DNA of 64,000 nucleotides, from assembly GCA_030248215.1 (NCBI GenBank), contig JASANG010002343.1, forward strand, positions 84,111-148,110, given 5' to 3'. The notes below the pieces were generated by a model that had not been told where the DNA came from, did not search any database, and saw only the letters and a list, made by a program, of their open reading frames with translations. Every line of letters starts with the position of its first letter. Position 1 is the stretch's first letter. Below, piece by piece: positions 44,601 through 54,855 of this stretch. This DNA comes from Enoplolaimus lenunculus (lineage: Eukaryota > Nematoda > Enoplea > Enoplida > Thoracostomopsidae). Made by a program: the position numbers and the translations under genes.

Positions 44601-47600
44601 TACATTGGCCCGAACATGCTAGTTTTCTGTAAACAAATCCGTGTCTATAAGCGTTCTGGCGTTCAGCTATTTAGGAATGAACTTCTATTTACTCGTTTTC
44701 ATATATTTACAGGATCCTGTAACTGCAGAATTAATGTTGATTTATCCGAACACAAAGCGTGCAGTGAAAATATGCGTTACTACAATAGTTGTACTATTCA
44801 TGGTAAGTTGACCCCCGCAGTCACCAATGATAAGAGAATATGCGTACTTTATTTGCAATATACTATGGGGGACCAGCGAAAACTAACACCTTGGTGGACA
44901 TTAAATACCCAATTTAACCAAAAATTGTGTAGTATTAAGAATTGACATTATATAAGTAAAGTTGAATAGTAAATTGAAACAATTCCTTGAATGCGGCGTA
45001 TTTGCTCTACTCGGGACCGTAGCCATAAGGGTGGCAGGCGTGTTTTGGCCTCCACCTTGAAAAAATTCTGCCCCCGCCCAAGAGAAACTTTTCAACCTAG
45101 CTTTGTAAGTCAACAAACACCACTGTATGCCCCTCTTGAAAATTTTTAGCAACCCCTAGTAAGGTGAGCTAGCTACGAGCCTGGCTGAACTCAGCAGAAT
45201 CCTAACACATGACAAAATGTTTCAGGTATCAATAGTGTTTCTGAGCGTTTGCGGTGTCCTCGTGTACAAGGTCAAAATGCGGTACGCTTTCAAGTGCCCG
45301 TCAGACTCGAGTCAACACGAATCTGCTCACGAAGGACGTTTAAATCATTCAGTTGAATTGAACTCAATTTGGAATAACAAACATCAACGCTCACAGAATC
45401 TCGATCAGATTCACCATTTTCAATCGAAAAATACAAATGACAAAGATCAGGATTATAATCCAGCAATGTGTTTCATGGTGACAACAGTGGTTCCAACGTT
45501 TATGAACGCAATTTCAATGCTAGTATTGCAATGGGTAAGCTAGGGCCTTGCTAGGCATAACCTTCTTTAAATTGCAAGTGGCCAATATTACTTTTAGGGG
45601 CGTAACAGTAGATTAAGCGCATTCCTAAGCCTAAGCCTAAACCTAAGCGTTGCTAAAATGTGGTCCTAAGCCTATAAACCTAACTCGAAGCCTAAGCCTA
45701 AGCAAAAATATGTAATCTGGAATCTAAAACCACTTTTTTATAGAACCAACAGAAACCTGGACGCCCCTTAAAGTAATATGGGCCGTGCAAGTTATCAGCT
45801 CTGTATTAGATCATTTTAGGTGAGTCAATCTTATTGTATTCTTCTGTGTTGGAATAAATTGTCTTAATTTTACAGTGTATTGATGATAGTTTGGGTTTAC
45901 GCCACAGTAATCTATTCATTAGAGTAAACTGGCAATACGGCCAATGTTACTTTAAGGGACGAAACAGTAGATTAAGCGTATTCCTAAGCCTAAGCCTAAG
46001 CCTAAACCTAAGCAAAAATATGAAATCTAGAATCTAAACACTCTTTTATGGACCTATCAGAAACCTGGACGCCCCTTAACGTAACATGGGCCAGCAAAAG
46101 AACCACTGCTCTAACGCCACACCGGAGTAACCTAAAACTTAAATAGTAAAATTTTATTGGTTTGATTTGCTGGCAATCTAGGTGGCTAAAGATTTTATTT
46201 ACCTGTGTTTGGTAATTCTTTTAGTTTGTTTATCAGTTTAGGATGTTTACGGAGCGATTCTAAAATATTCTCCATTAATTCACAATGGTTACTGATAAAT
46301 ACAGATTTTAGATTTATCAGAAGATTGCTGTTCGACTGACAAATTGGGGTAAGAAGACACAATTAGCAATAGAAACTGTTCAAGGTTTAATCGCCGTCAA
46401 TAATTGTCTATATCGCAGCAGAAGAGTGTTTTGTTTCGTGAAACACATAGAATTATGTGCATTTTTTGTACTTTTTGGAATTTTATTATAAACATAGTAA
46501 TCTTCTGGTATTAATTTGAAATTTTGCAAGATGAAAGTGTTCAGTTGGTCTGGTTTATACCGAAATTATTATAATTTTCCGTAAAATTTAAAAATTCAAG
46601 TACAAACAAATTTTGTTGAATACAACACTACGGCCCATGTAAAGATCACGGACGGAACGTTTTTCTGTGGGACTGCAATAGAGTACGCTTAAGCTTTGAT
46701 TAATTTTTTGGCATAGGTTTAGGTATAAACTCTTTCTTACCCGTAGGCTTAGGCTTAGACTTAGACTTAGGAATGTGCTTATACTACTGTTCCAGCTCAG
46801 TTCTACATTGGCCAACGCAATGTTAATAATGTTGCGATTTTAATATTAATATCAACTGAAACTTTGTTTCTTTGAAGTATATAATAATTATTTTAAGTAT
46901 TTTGGACGACTTTTTTTAGAAAACCATCGAACCCAAACAGACTATGACAATTCGCTGATTGTCAAACTGTTCGCATTTCAATTTGCAAACAGTTACACAT
47001 CGCTGTTCTATTTGGCGTTCTTTCGACACCAAGAACATGTAAGTTTGTGCACTAAAAGTAATTTATTGTCGCAACTGAGTATTATTTATGGATATCTAGC
47101 GGTGTTCATAACTGTGGCACATGTTAAGATCAGGGGCGAAACGTTTGTTTGTACGCTGCAATAGAGTAAGCTTAAGCTTTAGACGAATTATTTTTGTATG
47201 GCTTAGGTTTAGGCTTAGGCTTAGGCTTAGGTATAAGCTTAGTCGTAAGTTACGCTTATGCTTAGGCTTTGGCTTAGGAATATGCTTACACTACTGTTCC
47301 GCCCCTGTTCTTTACATTGGCCAGAACGGTCACGAATGTCAGATTGATTGACAAGTTTGACGTTTTCTGGCAATCGTGTATATGTGGGCTCGCATCCACT
47401 GGGGGCCAACGGAGGCTCAGTCCACTACGAAAATTTTAGCCCAACCTAGAAAATGTTAATGCTCGTTTGTAAGTTCGCAAATAATTGTATGCTCCTAGCA
47501 AAATATTTTAACCGACCTGGCAATACGACCAGGCCACGGACATGAATATACTTTGCGTTTTAGGAAACACGTTGACGATACGTAATTAGCGCATCGTTTA

Positions 47601-50275
47601 AGCTAAATATGTTTTGTGCCTCGAGTCGTTTCTGCGGTGCTAATTTTAAGTCTTTGACCTCGCAGATATATTGTATCTGTTGCCAGCAAATGTGGATCTC
47701 AAAATTGTAACAGAAGTAGGACAGAATGAAGGTGAAAATGGGATTTATTTCTAACCTCATTATTCGCTCGTTAGAAAATTACAAGACCTGGCGATACGTG
47801 ATAGCCACAGTTGTTTGAGAATACGAACCATGGTCAAAAATGATAGCGTTAAGACACTGATTCTGTGGCTGTTTGTTGTTTTAGGGTTTTCAGAAAAATG
47901 GTTTATTCGGAATGGGACCAGAATTTTCCGATACATGCGACCGTGGGACGTGTATGCCTTTGCTGTCTTTTCAAGTTCTTGTACTGATGCTTGTCAAACC
48001 TGTGCCAAAATTCTACAAAGATATGATTTGGCCGTAAGTGTTTTGTGTGCTTTAATCAGGTCAATAGTTTTCACGCAACGAATTTTTGTTTTAAATGCAA
48101 TTCCATAAACTACACTTGTATAAGTAATACTTGTAGCAAGACGCAAAACTAGTTAGTTAGCCTCTACGCAGGTTGTGAAATATCTAATAAGTGTGAACAA
48201 GTCGTCCATCTTTGCGCAATGCGCAAGTGTTAGCAAATGCATAAAAATCTGTATGCAAATTTTCAAATAGAACAATACCATTTGTGTATAAAGCTACTGT
48301 TAACAAAGCATGCTGGAAACTTGCCCAAAATACGTATATGGGGCATTCCAGCTTCAATATATAGATATCAAAAATTATTCCAAAATCCTTGCATAAATTC
48401 AAAAAGTTTGAGTTAATTGAAGAAGCGCTCAGCAACATATCTTTTGCCTGACCAATCTACTGGCAACTGCGTTCACACTTGCTAATTGAATTTAAAAGCA
48501 TGAATGTAATAATGAATGACTTGCAGCTGCGAGATCAAAGCTATTTTGATACAGATTTGTGCATGTAACTTGCAAGTGCAAGTTTTTGCTCAAAAAACTT
48601 GCACGTGTAGATTATGGAGCTTCACAGAATGCTAGATAATTTAAAAATCTTGTTACCCACAAATAGCGGAATTAGCAGTCGTATTTCTTTTTATTTTCGA
48701 TGATTAAACAGTTGACCTCCAGTTTAATGTGTAAGATTGTACTGTGAACTGCGCATAGCAAATATCACCAGTTATAGTAAGAGATCTGTAAAACAGCCAA
48801 GCTGCTGCAGTCTTAAACCTGGAATTTAGCAATTAACATGTTCATTAATTAAAAAAAATGGCCCATGTAAAGATCAGGGGCGGAACTTTTTTCTGTGTAG
48901 CTGCAATAGAGCAAACCTTAAGCTTTAGTCTAATGTTTTGCTTGGCTTAGGCTTAGGCTTGGGTTTTAGGCTTAGGAATATGCTTATAATACTGTTCCAC
49001 CCTGTTCTTTACATTGGCCAAAAAAGTAATTGGACCTAATTACTAACAAAGCATAGGTACTACACAAATATGAGAATAGCTACGTCAACAGTTAATTAAA
49101 ACAATATGGACCCAAAGATTTAATTTTAGCCGTTTGCTGCGTAAGGCAAAGCGTTTCCGGGGTTGGTTCACTGCTGAATGTGGCATCATTCGAGTGTCCA
49201 GGACCCCAAGTATCGTATGCCCTACGACATCGGTACCGAACGCCCAAAGCTTGGCTTTAAGCTACGTATATCAGGAGTACAGAAAACCTCCTATTGGTGA
49301 TTTTACCCTGCCGGAGTATAACGAAAAAGTGATCACATTTGGATACTTATTGGTTAGTTGCACTGGCCGATCCAACGTGGACAATCCTGGCCTAGGCATC
49401 CCCAGCAGGAGTTTGTATTAAGGTATAGCACTAAAATAGCGTTGTATAGTCCATTTCAGCAAACACTTCCTTAAGTATTACAATCCAATTCAGTTAGCGC
49501 TGCATTTGTTGTTTTGGATGCCTGGAGCAACAATTGACCTTTTTTTGTCTTAGGTGCCAATTAGATCAAATTGGTGTTCTGGAAAGAACGTACTCTTTGA
49601 ATTCCCTTCAATTAAGCGATCTTCATTTCCTTTGATGTTTTTCACTGTGTAAATGAATAGTAAAAATGACGGAAACGGAAAACGGATATTGAAGTATAAA
49701 GGTATCAAAGGTTTTTTTCTGCCAACAACAATTGAGGCGTGCAAATATTCACGGCGTTTTCTAAAATTTGGACAAAAATGGCGGGTGCATCAAATTTTTT
49801 TTAAGATTCTGGATGAATTTCGTAATTTTTATTTCATTTCGAACAATTGCAGCAATCTATGTGATTTATAACTAACTTTGAGCATAACAAAATTTTCGTT
49901 GTTTATACAACGGAAATGGAGAAACGGTCACCGAGTTTTACCGGAAACGGATATCCGGTTTACACCCTGATGTCTTTAGATGTTTTCGGCTGCTATACCA
50001 CTTGCTCCAATGATCGTGTTGGCATTCAACATCATTGATAATATTATCGACGTCAAACGGCTACTTTGGTTCAACCGGCGACCTGTCGCGTTCATTGCGT
50101 CAGATATTGGTAAGTATCAAACCAAAGTAGTTGGTGCCAACAATTTCACGTTGTGAAAGGGTGGCATTCCGTATGAGCCGCAGGCCGGAGTACAACGCTT
50201 CGGCGGAAGGCAAATTCTCTTGAAAACAGAGTCCATCTGGCTTACTCTGATTACGGCTCTCTCGAAAACCAATTG

Positions 50276-50358
<83 letters not shown>

Positions 50359-52856
50359 CATTTATATATAGATAGATAGATAGATATATTGGTTGTTAAA
50401 ATTGCTGCAATACCGCAATCTGTCTACCTATATATCTATTGGTATGTTGAGTGTCACTGTGTAGCCAAATGACCATTATGTGTCATGGGTTGCATAACTA
50501 CTGATTTGTTCAGGCCCCTTGAAGATGTCAGAGCGTCAAAACAATTGACTCTCAAGTCGCGTTGATATATTTTGAAATGTTTTTCGTTCAGGAATGTGGT
50601 GTCACATATTACGATTGCTGGTATTTTGCGGAGTTGTAAGTAACGCGTTCATAGTCGCATATACGTCTTCGTTTGTTGAACAACATATGGACGATAGCAA
50701 TTCGCGAGATCGACTTTTTGTTGTTGTTGCATTTGAGGTTAGATTTTTTTCAAAAGTACGGAAACACGGTGAAAAATTTAAAATGCAAACACAAAAGTGA
50801 TTGCTGATTTTTTTCTTCGATGCTGTTGCGTTCGAATTTCGTGTAGAATAACAGTATTTAACTGTTGAAATTAACGTTAGCTTCAGCTGAAATAAAATTT
50901 TTTTCAATTTCACGACAGAGAACACGTATTGCCAGTTGATTGTTGTCCGTTCGAAAAACTGGCAGCTGCAATTAATTCATTAAAAATCATTATTACGAAT
51001 TTAGTTCACACGTGTGAATAACCATATAAATTCACTGTATTGCAACCGCTTTCTCATTGGCCGATGAAAAAAATGCAAGTTCTGCGTGCAATTTGCAGCT
51101 GCAAGTTCTGTCAGCAAAAACTTGCACTTGTGAATAGGGCTTTATATACTGGCCTGATAGTTGTGTTAGAGAATATCAACCGCGGAAATCAGCGTATATA
51201 TCGTGCGAAATTTGTCTATTTTAATTGGTTAAGTAAATTGACTGTTAATAGTGGGGCAGTATTGTGGGCATTTTTGTCGAGCTACACATGGCTTGGCAAA
51301 ATGGTTTGTGAAGCGTTTCGCGAATGTGGTGGTCCTTGTACATAGGCCATCGTTACTTTTAGATTTTTAGGGCCGTAACACTAGATTAAGCGTATTCCTA
51401 TTAAGCCTAAGCAAAAAATGTATTCTAGAACGTAAGTCTACTCTTTTACACACCCGCCAGAAACCGGTACAACCCTAAAAGTAACATGGCCCAGTACTTA
51501 CATTGGTGACATTCTTTATTTTCAGCATGTTGTTGCAATTTTAATGTATATCATTCACATTGTAACTCCGGACAAAACTGGCGCCGTTGTTTTGGCAATA
51601 AGAAAAGTAAGTGAGAATAATGAAAAAATATCTGGCAACCAACATCACAGAGTTGCTAACCGTGTTTGCATACAACAAATGTCATAGCATTCAGATTATA
51701 TCTCCAAACACTTTGATCTAAGAATTTTGCCTTCATACAAAAATCAAAAAGCCTCGACAAACCTGATTTAAACAGCAAACCAAGTGCGAAGATGGTTTAT
51801 TGAACCGGAAGATTTTGATTTGTAAAAGCGTTAATAATCGCTATTGCAGTTTGTCAGGCAAACGGTAGTTTGCAGCACAGTATAACACAATAGTGTGTCC
51901 GCAGATTATACTCCTCGTATAAGCTTTTGAGAACATGTTACTTTAAAGGTCGTCCAGGTTTCTGGCGCGGGTCTATAATTGAGTAGGTTTAGATTCTAGA
52001 TTACATTTTTTGCTTAGGCTTAGGCTTAGCCTTAGGAACACATATCTGCAACGTTTAGGTTTAGGCTTTGGCTTAGCAATACGCTTAATCTACTTTTACG
52101 CCTCTTAAAAACATTGGCCAGCTTTTGCATAGTGAAGAAATTTCTTTGATTTACGTTTACAATTGATCTTTGTAGGAAAAATATCATGTGCGTAAAATTC
52201 TTGAATCTGGAAACGTCGAACGATTATGCAATCGGCATCACGGTGCGCTACAAAAAGCAATCCGTCTTGGACGGCGAACACAATTCAACAGCAACGAGAA
52301 GCGATTTCCACGGTCAATGCAACGTCGAAGAAGACACTCGCGTGTGTCAACGGTTACTGCGTTAACAACTACCGTAACTCCAGCGACAATTGTTGAAAAC
52401 CTAAAAACAAATCAAGAACAGCGCTTACAGACGGCTGAGGGACAACAGGAATGCGACGCCAAAATGACTATAGAAGCCGGGGTATCAGAAAGTTATTCGT
52501 CGTCAACAACAGGAAACAAGTGTCAGACAATGAAACAAAGACACGATACGACAGCCAGCGGAGCTGTGACAAGCGCAGTTCCTGAGGCAGGAGTTAAAGA
52601 ACGAGAAGCTGTGGCAATAAGATCTACAGCAGCAAAACCCATGGCTACAAGAACTATAGCAACAGCAACACGGGCAAACGCGACTAAATCAGCAGCAAAT
52701 TTTGCAATGAAAACAACGAAAAAAGCAACTTCAACGACTGCATCATTGGAGTGCACAACGGCAAATTGGAAAACTCATTTACCAGCGGTATCACAACCTA
52801 ATGCACAGCAGTTGACCAGATCACGTTCGCTTCGTTTATCAAAAGAGACTGTGTGA
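35674..52856 (+). CDS. anoctamin / TMEM16 family membrane protein, at least 17 exons
   Basis: Secure exons: 35674-36033, 36534-36618, 37927-38027, 40182-40384, 40986-41159, 43076-43170, 43859-43980, 44713-44802, 45226-45534, 46242-46287, 46920-47038, 47885-48033, 49130-49352, 49980-50109, 50592-50737, 51526-51606 and 52176-52856; phases agree within 1-3 and 4-17. The N-terminal dimerisation domain has VDFVLVY, FVKLRA, and MPLKG, then DYVSAPFEMGKIDFFDG and a first membrane segment after RNYFGEKIAFYFAWQG. Further landmarks are NHRTQTDYDNSL (before TM5), EYNEKVITFG (TM7), IIDNIIDVKR (TM8) and SNAFIVAYTSSF (TM9). Ten membrane segments are expected. TMEM16 proteins are dimeric Ca2+-activated chloride channels or lipid scramblases; which one cannot be told. 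The TM7 and TM8 acidic ligands are kept; TM6 is altered. The last exon adds about 200 basic, Ser/Thr/Ala-rich residues. Exons near 38670-38704 and 38745-38986 are possible but do not phase into 40182. Confidence 0.9.
36671..36862. mobile_element. MITE with CCAGTGRCGGATC ends, anoctamin intron 2
   Basis: CCAGTGACGGATCCA at the left pairs with TAGATCCGCCAGTGG at the right. About 190 bp, non-coding. Confidence 0.65.
37455..37679 (-). mobile_element. Tel-MITE, anoctamin intron 2
   Basis: GCCAATGTAAAGAACAGCAG at the left, CCGCCCCTGATCGTTACACG at the right. The interior holds three blocks of CCTAAGCCTAAGCCTAAG with ATTCCTAAGC between, so the hexamer tract has been expanded. Confidence 0.8.
38218..38371 (+). 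mobile_element. Tel-MITE, left-truncated, anoctamin intron 3
   Basis: GGCTTAGGCTTAGGCTTAGG inside and the intact right end GCCCCTGTTCTTTACATTGG. The left end is short (GGGCCAGCTTAAGC). Confidence 0.75.
39055..39325. mobile_element. GGATATCCGG-family MITE relic
   Basis: GGTGTAACTGGATCC near the left and CGTGTATCCGGTTTACTA at the right, with TTTCTGTTTCTGTTTAC inside. It lies in the unresolved part of the anoctamin gene. Confidence 0.45.
40728..40870 (-). mobile_element. Tel-MITE, anoctamin intron between exons 40182-40384 and 40986-41159
   Basis: GGCCAATATCAGAGCCGTAA at the left, then ATTCCTAAGG..CCTAAGCTTAAGCG tracts. The right end is lost. Confidence 0.65.
41273..42063 (+). mobile_element. 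Tel-MITE split by a tRNA-like dimer
   Basis: The left half (GGCCGGTGTAAGGATCAGGG..CGCTTAGGCTT, to about 41358) and the right half (GGCTTAGGCTTGTTCG..CGGCCGTGTTCTGTACGTTA) belong to one element. The insert is described separately. Confidence 0.65.
41359..41948 (-). repeat. dimer of tRNA-like units (SINE-like), inside a Tel-MITE
   Basis: Two related units of about 230 bp (41363-41600 and 41721-41945) flank a 120-bp spacer. Each contains, on the minus strand, a full-length tRNA-like segment: about 41409-41485 with A box TGGTGTAACGG and B-box-like GTTCGAAACC, and about 41772-41850 with TAGTGTAATGAG and GCTCGATTCC. The first has pairing acceptor arms and a CGCTT/AAGCG anticodon stem, but the loop lacks the usual U33. 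Shared flanks include CATGGTTTTTCCC and CACTCTGCACATACACAAGC. Confidence 0.6.
42290..42858. repeat. 25-bp minisatellite, about 22 copies, anoctamin intron
   Basis: The unit is AAGGTTGAATTTACTTCCTT plus ACTCT, with sporadic TTT/CTT, GCTTCC and ATTTCC variants. It lies between exons 40986-41159 and 43076-43170. Confidence 0.92.
44441..44610 (+). mobile_element. Tel-MITE, anoctamin intron
   Basis: ATGTAAAGATCAGGGGCGAA at the left; TTACGCTTAGGCTTAGG inside; ACGGCCGTGTTCTATACATT and GGCC at the right. It ends about 100 bp before the exon at 44713. Confidence 0.75.
45007..45187. mobile_element. GGCCCGTAGCCAG-family MITE, anoctamin intron
   Basis: GGGACCGTAGCCATAAGGGT at the left and AGCTAGCTACGAGCC at the right; GCCCCCGCCC inside. 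Confidence 0.5.
45580..45784 (-). mobile_element. Tel-MITE, subfamily C, anoctamin intron
   Basis: GGCCAATATTACTTTTAGGG at the left and ACGCCCCTTAAAGTAATATG plus GGCC at the right. CCTAAGCCTAAGCCTAAACC inside. Confidence 0.75.
45939..46092 (-). mobile_element. Tel-MITE, subfamily C, anoctamin intron
   Basis: GGCCAATGTTACTTTAAGGG at the left and GCCCCTTAACGTAACATGGG at the right. CCTAAGCCTAAGCCTAAGCC inside. It is only about 150 bp from the previous copy of the same subfamily. Confidence 0.8.
46632..46813 (+). mobile_element. Tel-MITE, anoctamin intron
   Basis: GGCCCATGTAAAGATCACGG at the left; GTAGGCTTAGGCTTAGACTT inside; CAGTTCTACATTGGCC at the right. It lies about 107 bp before the exon at 46920. 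Confidence 0.8.
47116..47322 (+). mobile_element. Tel-MITE, anoctamin intron
   Basis: GGCACATGTTAAGATCAGGG at the left. The longest clean tract in the window, four TTAGGC hexamers, sits at about 47206-47232. GCCCCTGTTCTTTACATTGG at the right. Confidence 0.85.
48205..48610. repeat. two abutting dispersed repeats in an anoctamin intron
   Basis: 48205-48440 matches 2517-2870. 48460-48610 is a degraded member of the TGCAAGTTTTTGC MITE family (GCAAGTGCAAGTTTTTGCTC, AACTTGCACGTGT). Confidence 0.5.
48860..49019 (+). mobile_element. Tel-MITE, anoctamin intron
   Basis: GGCCCATGTAAAGATCAGGG at the left; GGCTTAGGCTTAGGCTTGGG inside; CCTGTTCTTTACATTGGCC at the right. It ends 110 bp before the exon at 49130. 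Confidence 0.85.
49641..49969. mobile_element. GGATATCCGG-family MITE ending 10 bp before an anoctamin exon
   Basis: Contains ACGGAAACGGAAAACGGATA at the left and ACGGATATCCGGTTTACACC then CTG at the right. The next exon starts at 49980, so the splice acceptor's upstream region is largely element sequence. Confidence 0.6.
50278..50356. repeat. (AT)n microsatellite, anoctamin intron
   Basis: About 38 uninterrupted AT dinucleotides, followed by a short GATA run. Confidence 0.95.
50929..51145. mobile_element. left-truncated TGCAAGTTTTTGC-family MITE
   Basis: Matches the right two thirds of the element at 54571-54840, including CCGCTTTCTCATTGGCCGAT, ATTTGCAGCTGCAAGTTC and the terminal GTGAATAGGGCTTTATA. 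Confidence 0.7.
51345..51491 (-). mobile_element. Tel-MITE, subfamily C, anoctamin intron
   Basis: GGCCATCGTTACTTTTAG at the left, CCTAAAAGTAACATGGCC at the right, with a short AAGCCTAAGC tract. It ends 34 bp before the exon at 51526. Confidence 0.7.
51933..52119 (+). mobile_element. Tel-MITE, subfamily C, anoctamin last intron
   Basis: CATGTTACTTTAAAGGTCGT at the left; GCTTAGGCTTAGGCTTAGCC inside; CGCCTCTTAAAAACATTGGC at the right. Confidence 0.75.
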
Positions 52857-53132
52857 CGGGGTCTAGGACACTTCGGCAAACCAAAATCATGTGGGGTGGT
52901 TTAAGGAAACAGTTAACTTATATGTTTAAAGAAATGTCGATTAATTCTGTTATAAGGTCAATCAATTTATATGCTTTGCATTAGATTACATCAAATAATT
53001 GTTAGAAACACCAAAATCTCAAACAATTTACTGTTACAAATGATGTAGGAAGCAAATCAATGCAAAATCTTTTAGAGCTTTTCTGCAACGGAATCATTAG
53101 TGGATAGCGTAGTATGCGACAGGGACTAAAAC

Positions 53133-53606
53133 TTACATACTTTAATTAGAAGACTCCAACTTTACCACAGGTTCTTGTCTACCTAATGATCAAAGTCGTT
53201 TCTTTAGCACTTCGAAATTGAATAATTTGAGTCAAAAACCGTTCAAAAAATTGTTCGAGTGATTCTACAAGTATATATAAGCCAACACGCGTTTGTCTCG
53301 ATTTTAAAATTCTCGTTAAGCGTTGGTTTTTATTAACGGTACACTCAAAATAATATTTCTGACATTTAAGTTACATACTTTAATTAGAAGACTCCAACTT
53401 TACCACAGGTTCTTGTCTACCTAATGATCAAAGTCGTTTCTTTAGCACTTCGAAATTGAATAATTTGAGTCAAAAACCGTTCAAAAAATTGTTCGAGTGA
53501 TTCTACAAGTATGTATAAGCCAACAGGCGTTTGTCTCGATTTTAAAATTCTCGTTAAGCGTTGGTTTTTATTAACGGTACTCAAAATAATATTTCTGACA
53601 TTTAAG
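53133..53606. repeat. near-identical tandem duplication, about 236 bp, two copies
   Basis: 53133-53370 and 53371-53606 both begin TTACATACTTTAATTAGAAG and end TTCTGACATTTAAG. I see only three small differences, so the duplication is recent. It lies 3' of the anoctamin stop codon and may be in its 3' untranslated region. There is no coding content. Confidence 0.9.
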
Positions 53607-54570
53607 AAAAAATTTCTTACATTTAAGAAATATAATTAGTAAGGTGCACTGGAAAAATATATCTGTTATAACAGAAGTTTTCAAAAAGGTTTTGAAACAA
53701 AGTCTGAAAATAAACGTTTTCCAGATATTTTTAGAAAAATTGTCTTAAATATCAGAAAAACTTTTCAGATTTGCCACAGAAAACTCTTTTCTGAATAAAT
53801 TCACAAATACTTTTTTGAGTGTAGTACTTGAGCAAACCAAAACTTGACGTTTGGGTGTCAAGGGCAAATAATAAACTGTTTGAGTTCCGGCTGAGTTAAA
53901 ATTTCAACCTTATCCGTTGCCCGAAACAAAAAGGTCGCGAAGGATTTAAATCGCCGTTCCAAACCTTAACCTTTTATACCTCGGGAGTTAATTAAACTCT
54001 GAGTTACTGAGTGTTCAGATTATCCATTACACTTAACTTCGCAGGTGTTGCTTAAATGTTTAATAAGTAGGGCTTAGCTAAGTACTTAGATGTCTGGCTG
54101 GTTTTCGGAATTTCTCAGTATTAAGAACATTTTAGCTTTCGTATATTTCTAGACTGTTAAACTTTATGTTTCAGCCTTATAAGTGATACTTAAAATTATC
54201 AAATATAAAAACGGCAGAAACATATGAAAAATCATTCACACAAATCTGTACTTACATCACTGAATTGGTCAGATGACAAAAATTGGTTAGAGGTAACCAG
54301 TTAATAGTTGAACACGCACCTATTGAAAGTATGTGAAAAGTAGATTATAAAACAGCAACATTTACCAAACTGCTGCTTTTTATACGCATTTGTTAAATAT
54401 TTAACTGAACAACTGAATCAAATTTTATTAATTTATACAACTCAGACAGTTAACACTCACACCAAATGCGTGGAAATGTGAAAATTGATCATATCATTAT
54501 TTTACTGTTTATACGTAATGCGCTTTCCTTGATGGTCGTCTGACTAAAATATTTGATATGATTCTTAAGT

Positions 54571-54840
54571 CCTATTCACACGTGCAAGTTTTTGCTGCAA
54601 GAACTTGCAGCTGCAACTTGCACTTGCAAGTTTTGTCACAAATCCCGTTTGAAAAATTTGCAGCTGCAAATATTTCACTAAAATTCATAGATAGACATTT
54701 AGTTCATATATGTGAATAACCATGTTAGTCAACAGAATTTATTGCAGCCGCTTTCTTGTTGGCTGATGAAAAAAACGCAACTTTTGCGTGCAATTTGCAG
54801 CTGCAAGTTTTCGCAGCAAAAACTTGCGCGTGTGAATAGG
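54571..54840. mobile_element. 270-bp MITE with CCTATTCACACGTGCAAG ends
   Basis: The left end CCTATTCACACGTGCAAGTT and right end AACTTGCGCGTGTGAATAGG are inverted copies, and GCAGCTGCAA palindromes lie inside. It begins 15 bp beyond the stop codon of the minus-strand receptor-like gene. Relatives lie at 48460-48610, 50929-51145 and 59990-60255. Confidence 0.85.
54738..54743 (-). promoter_or_regulatory. AATAAA on the minus strand, inside a MITE
   Basis: This is the first AATAAA after the receptor-like gene's stop codon (about 113 nt) and lies within the element at 54571-54840. Confidence 0.5.
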
Positions 54841-54855
54841 GCTTTATGAAATTTT

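Noticed and set aside
47206-47232. Interstitial telomere from chromosome fusion
   Set aside because: The TTAGGC run is short and lies at a fixed place inside a repeated inverted-end element, so it came with the element.
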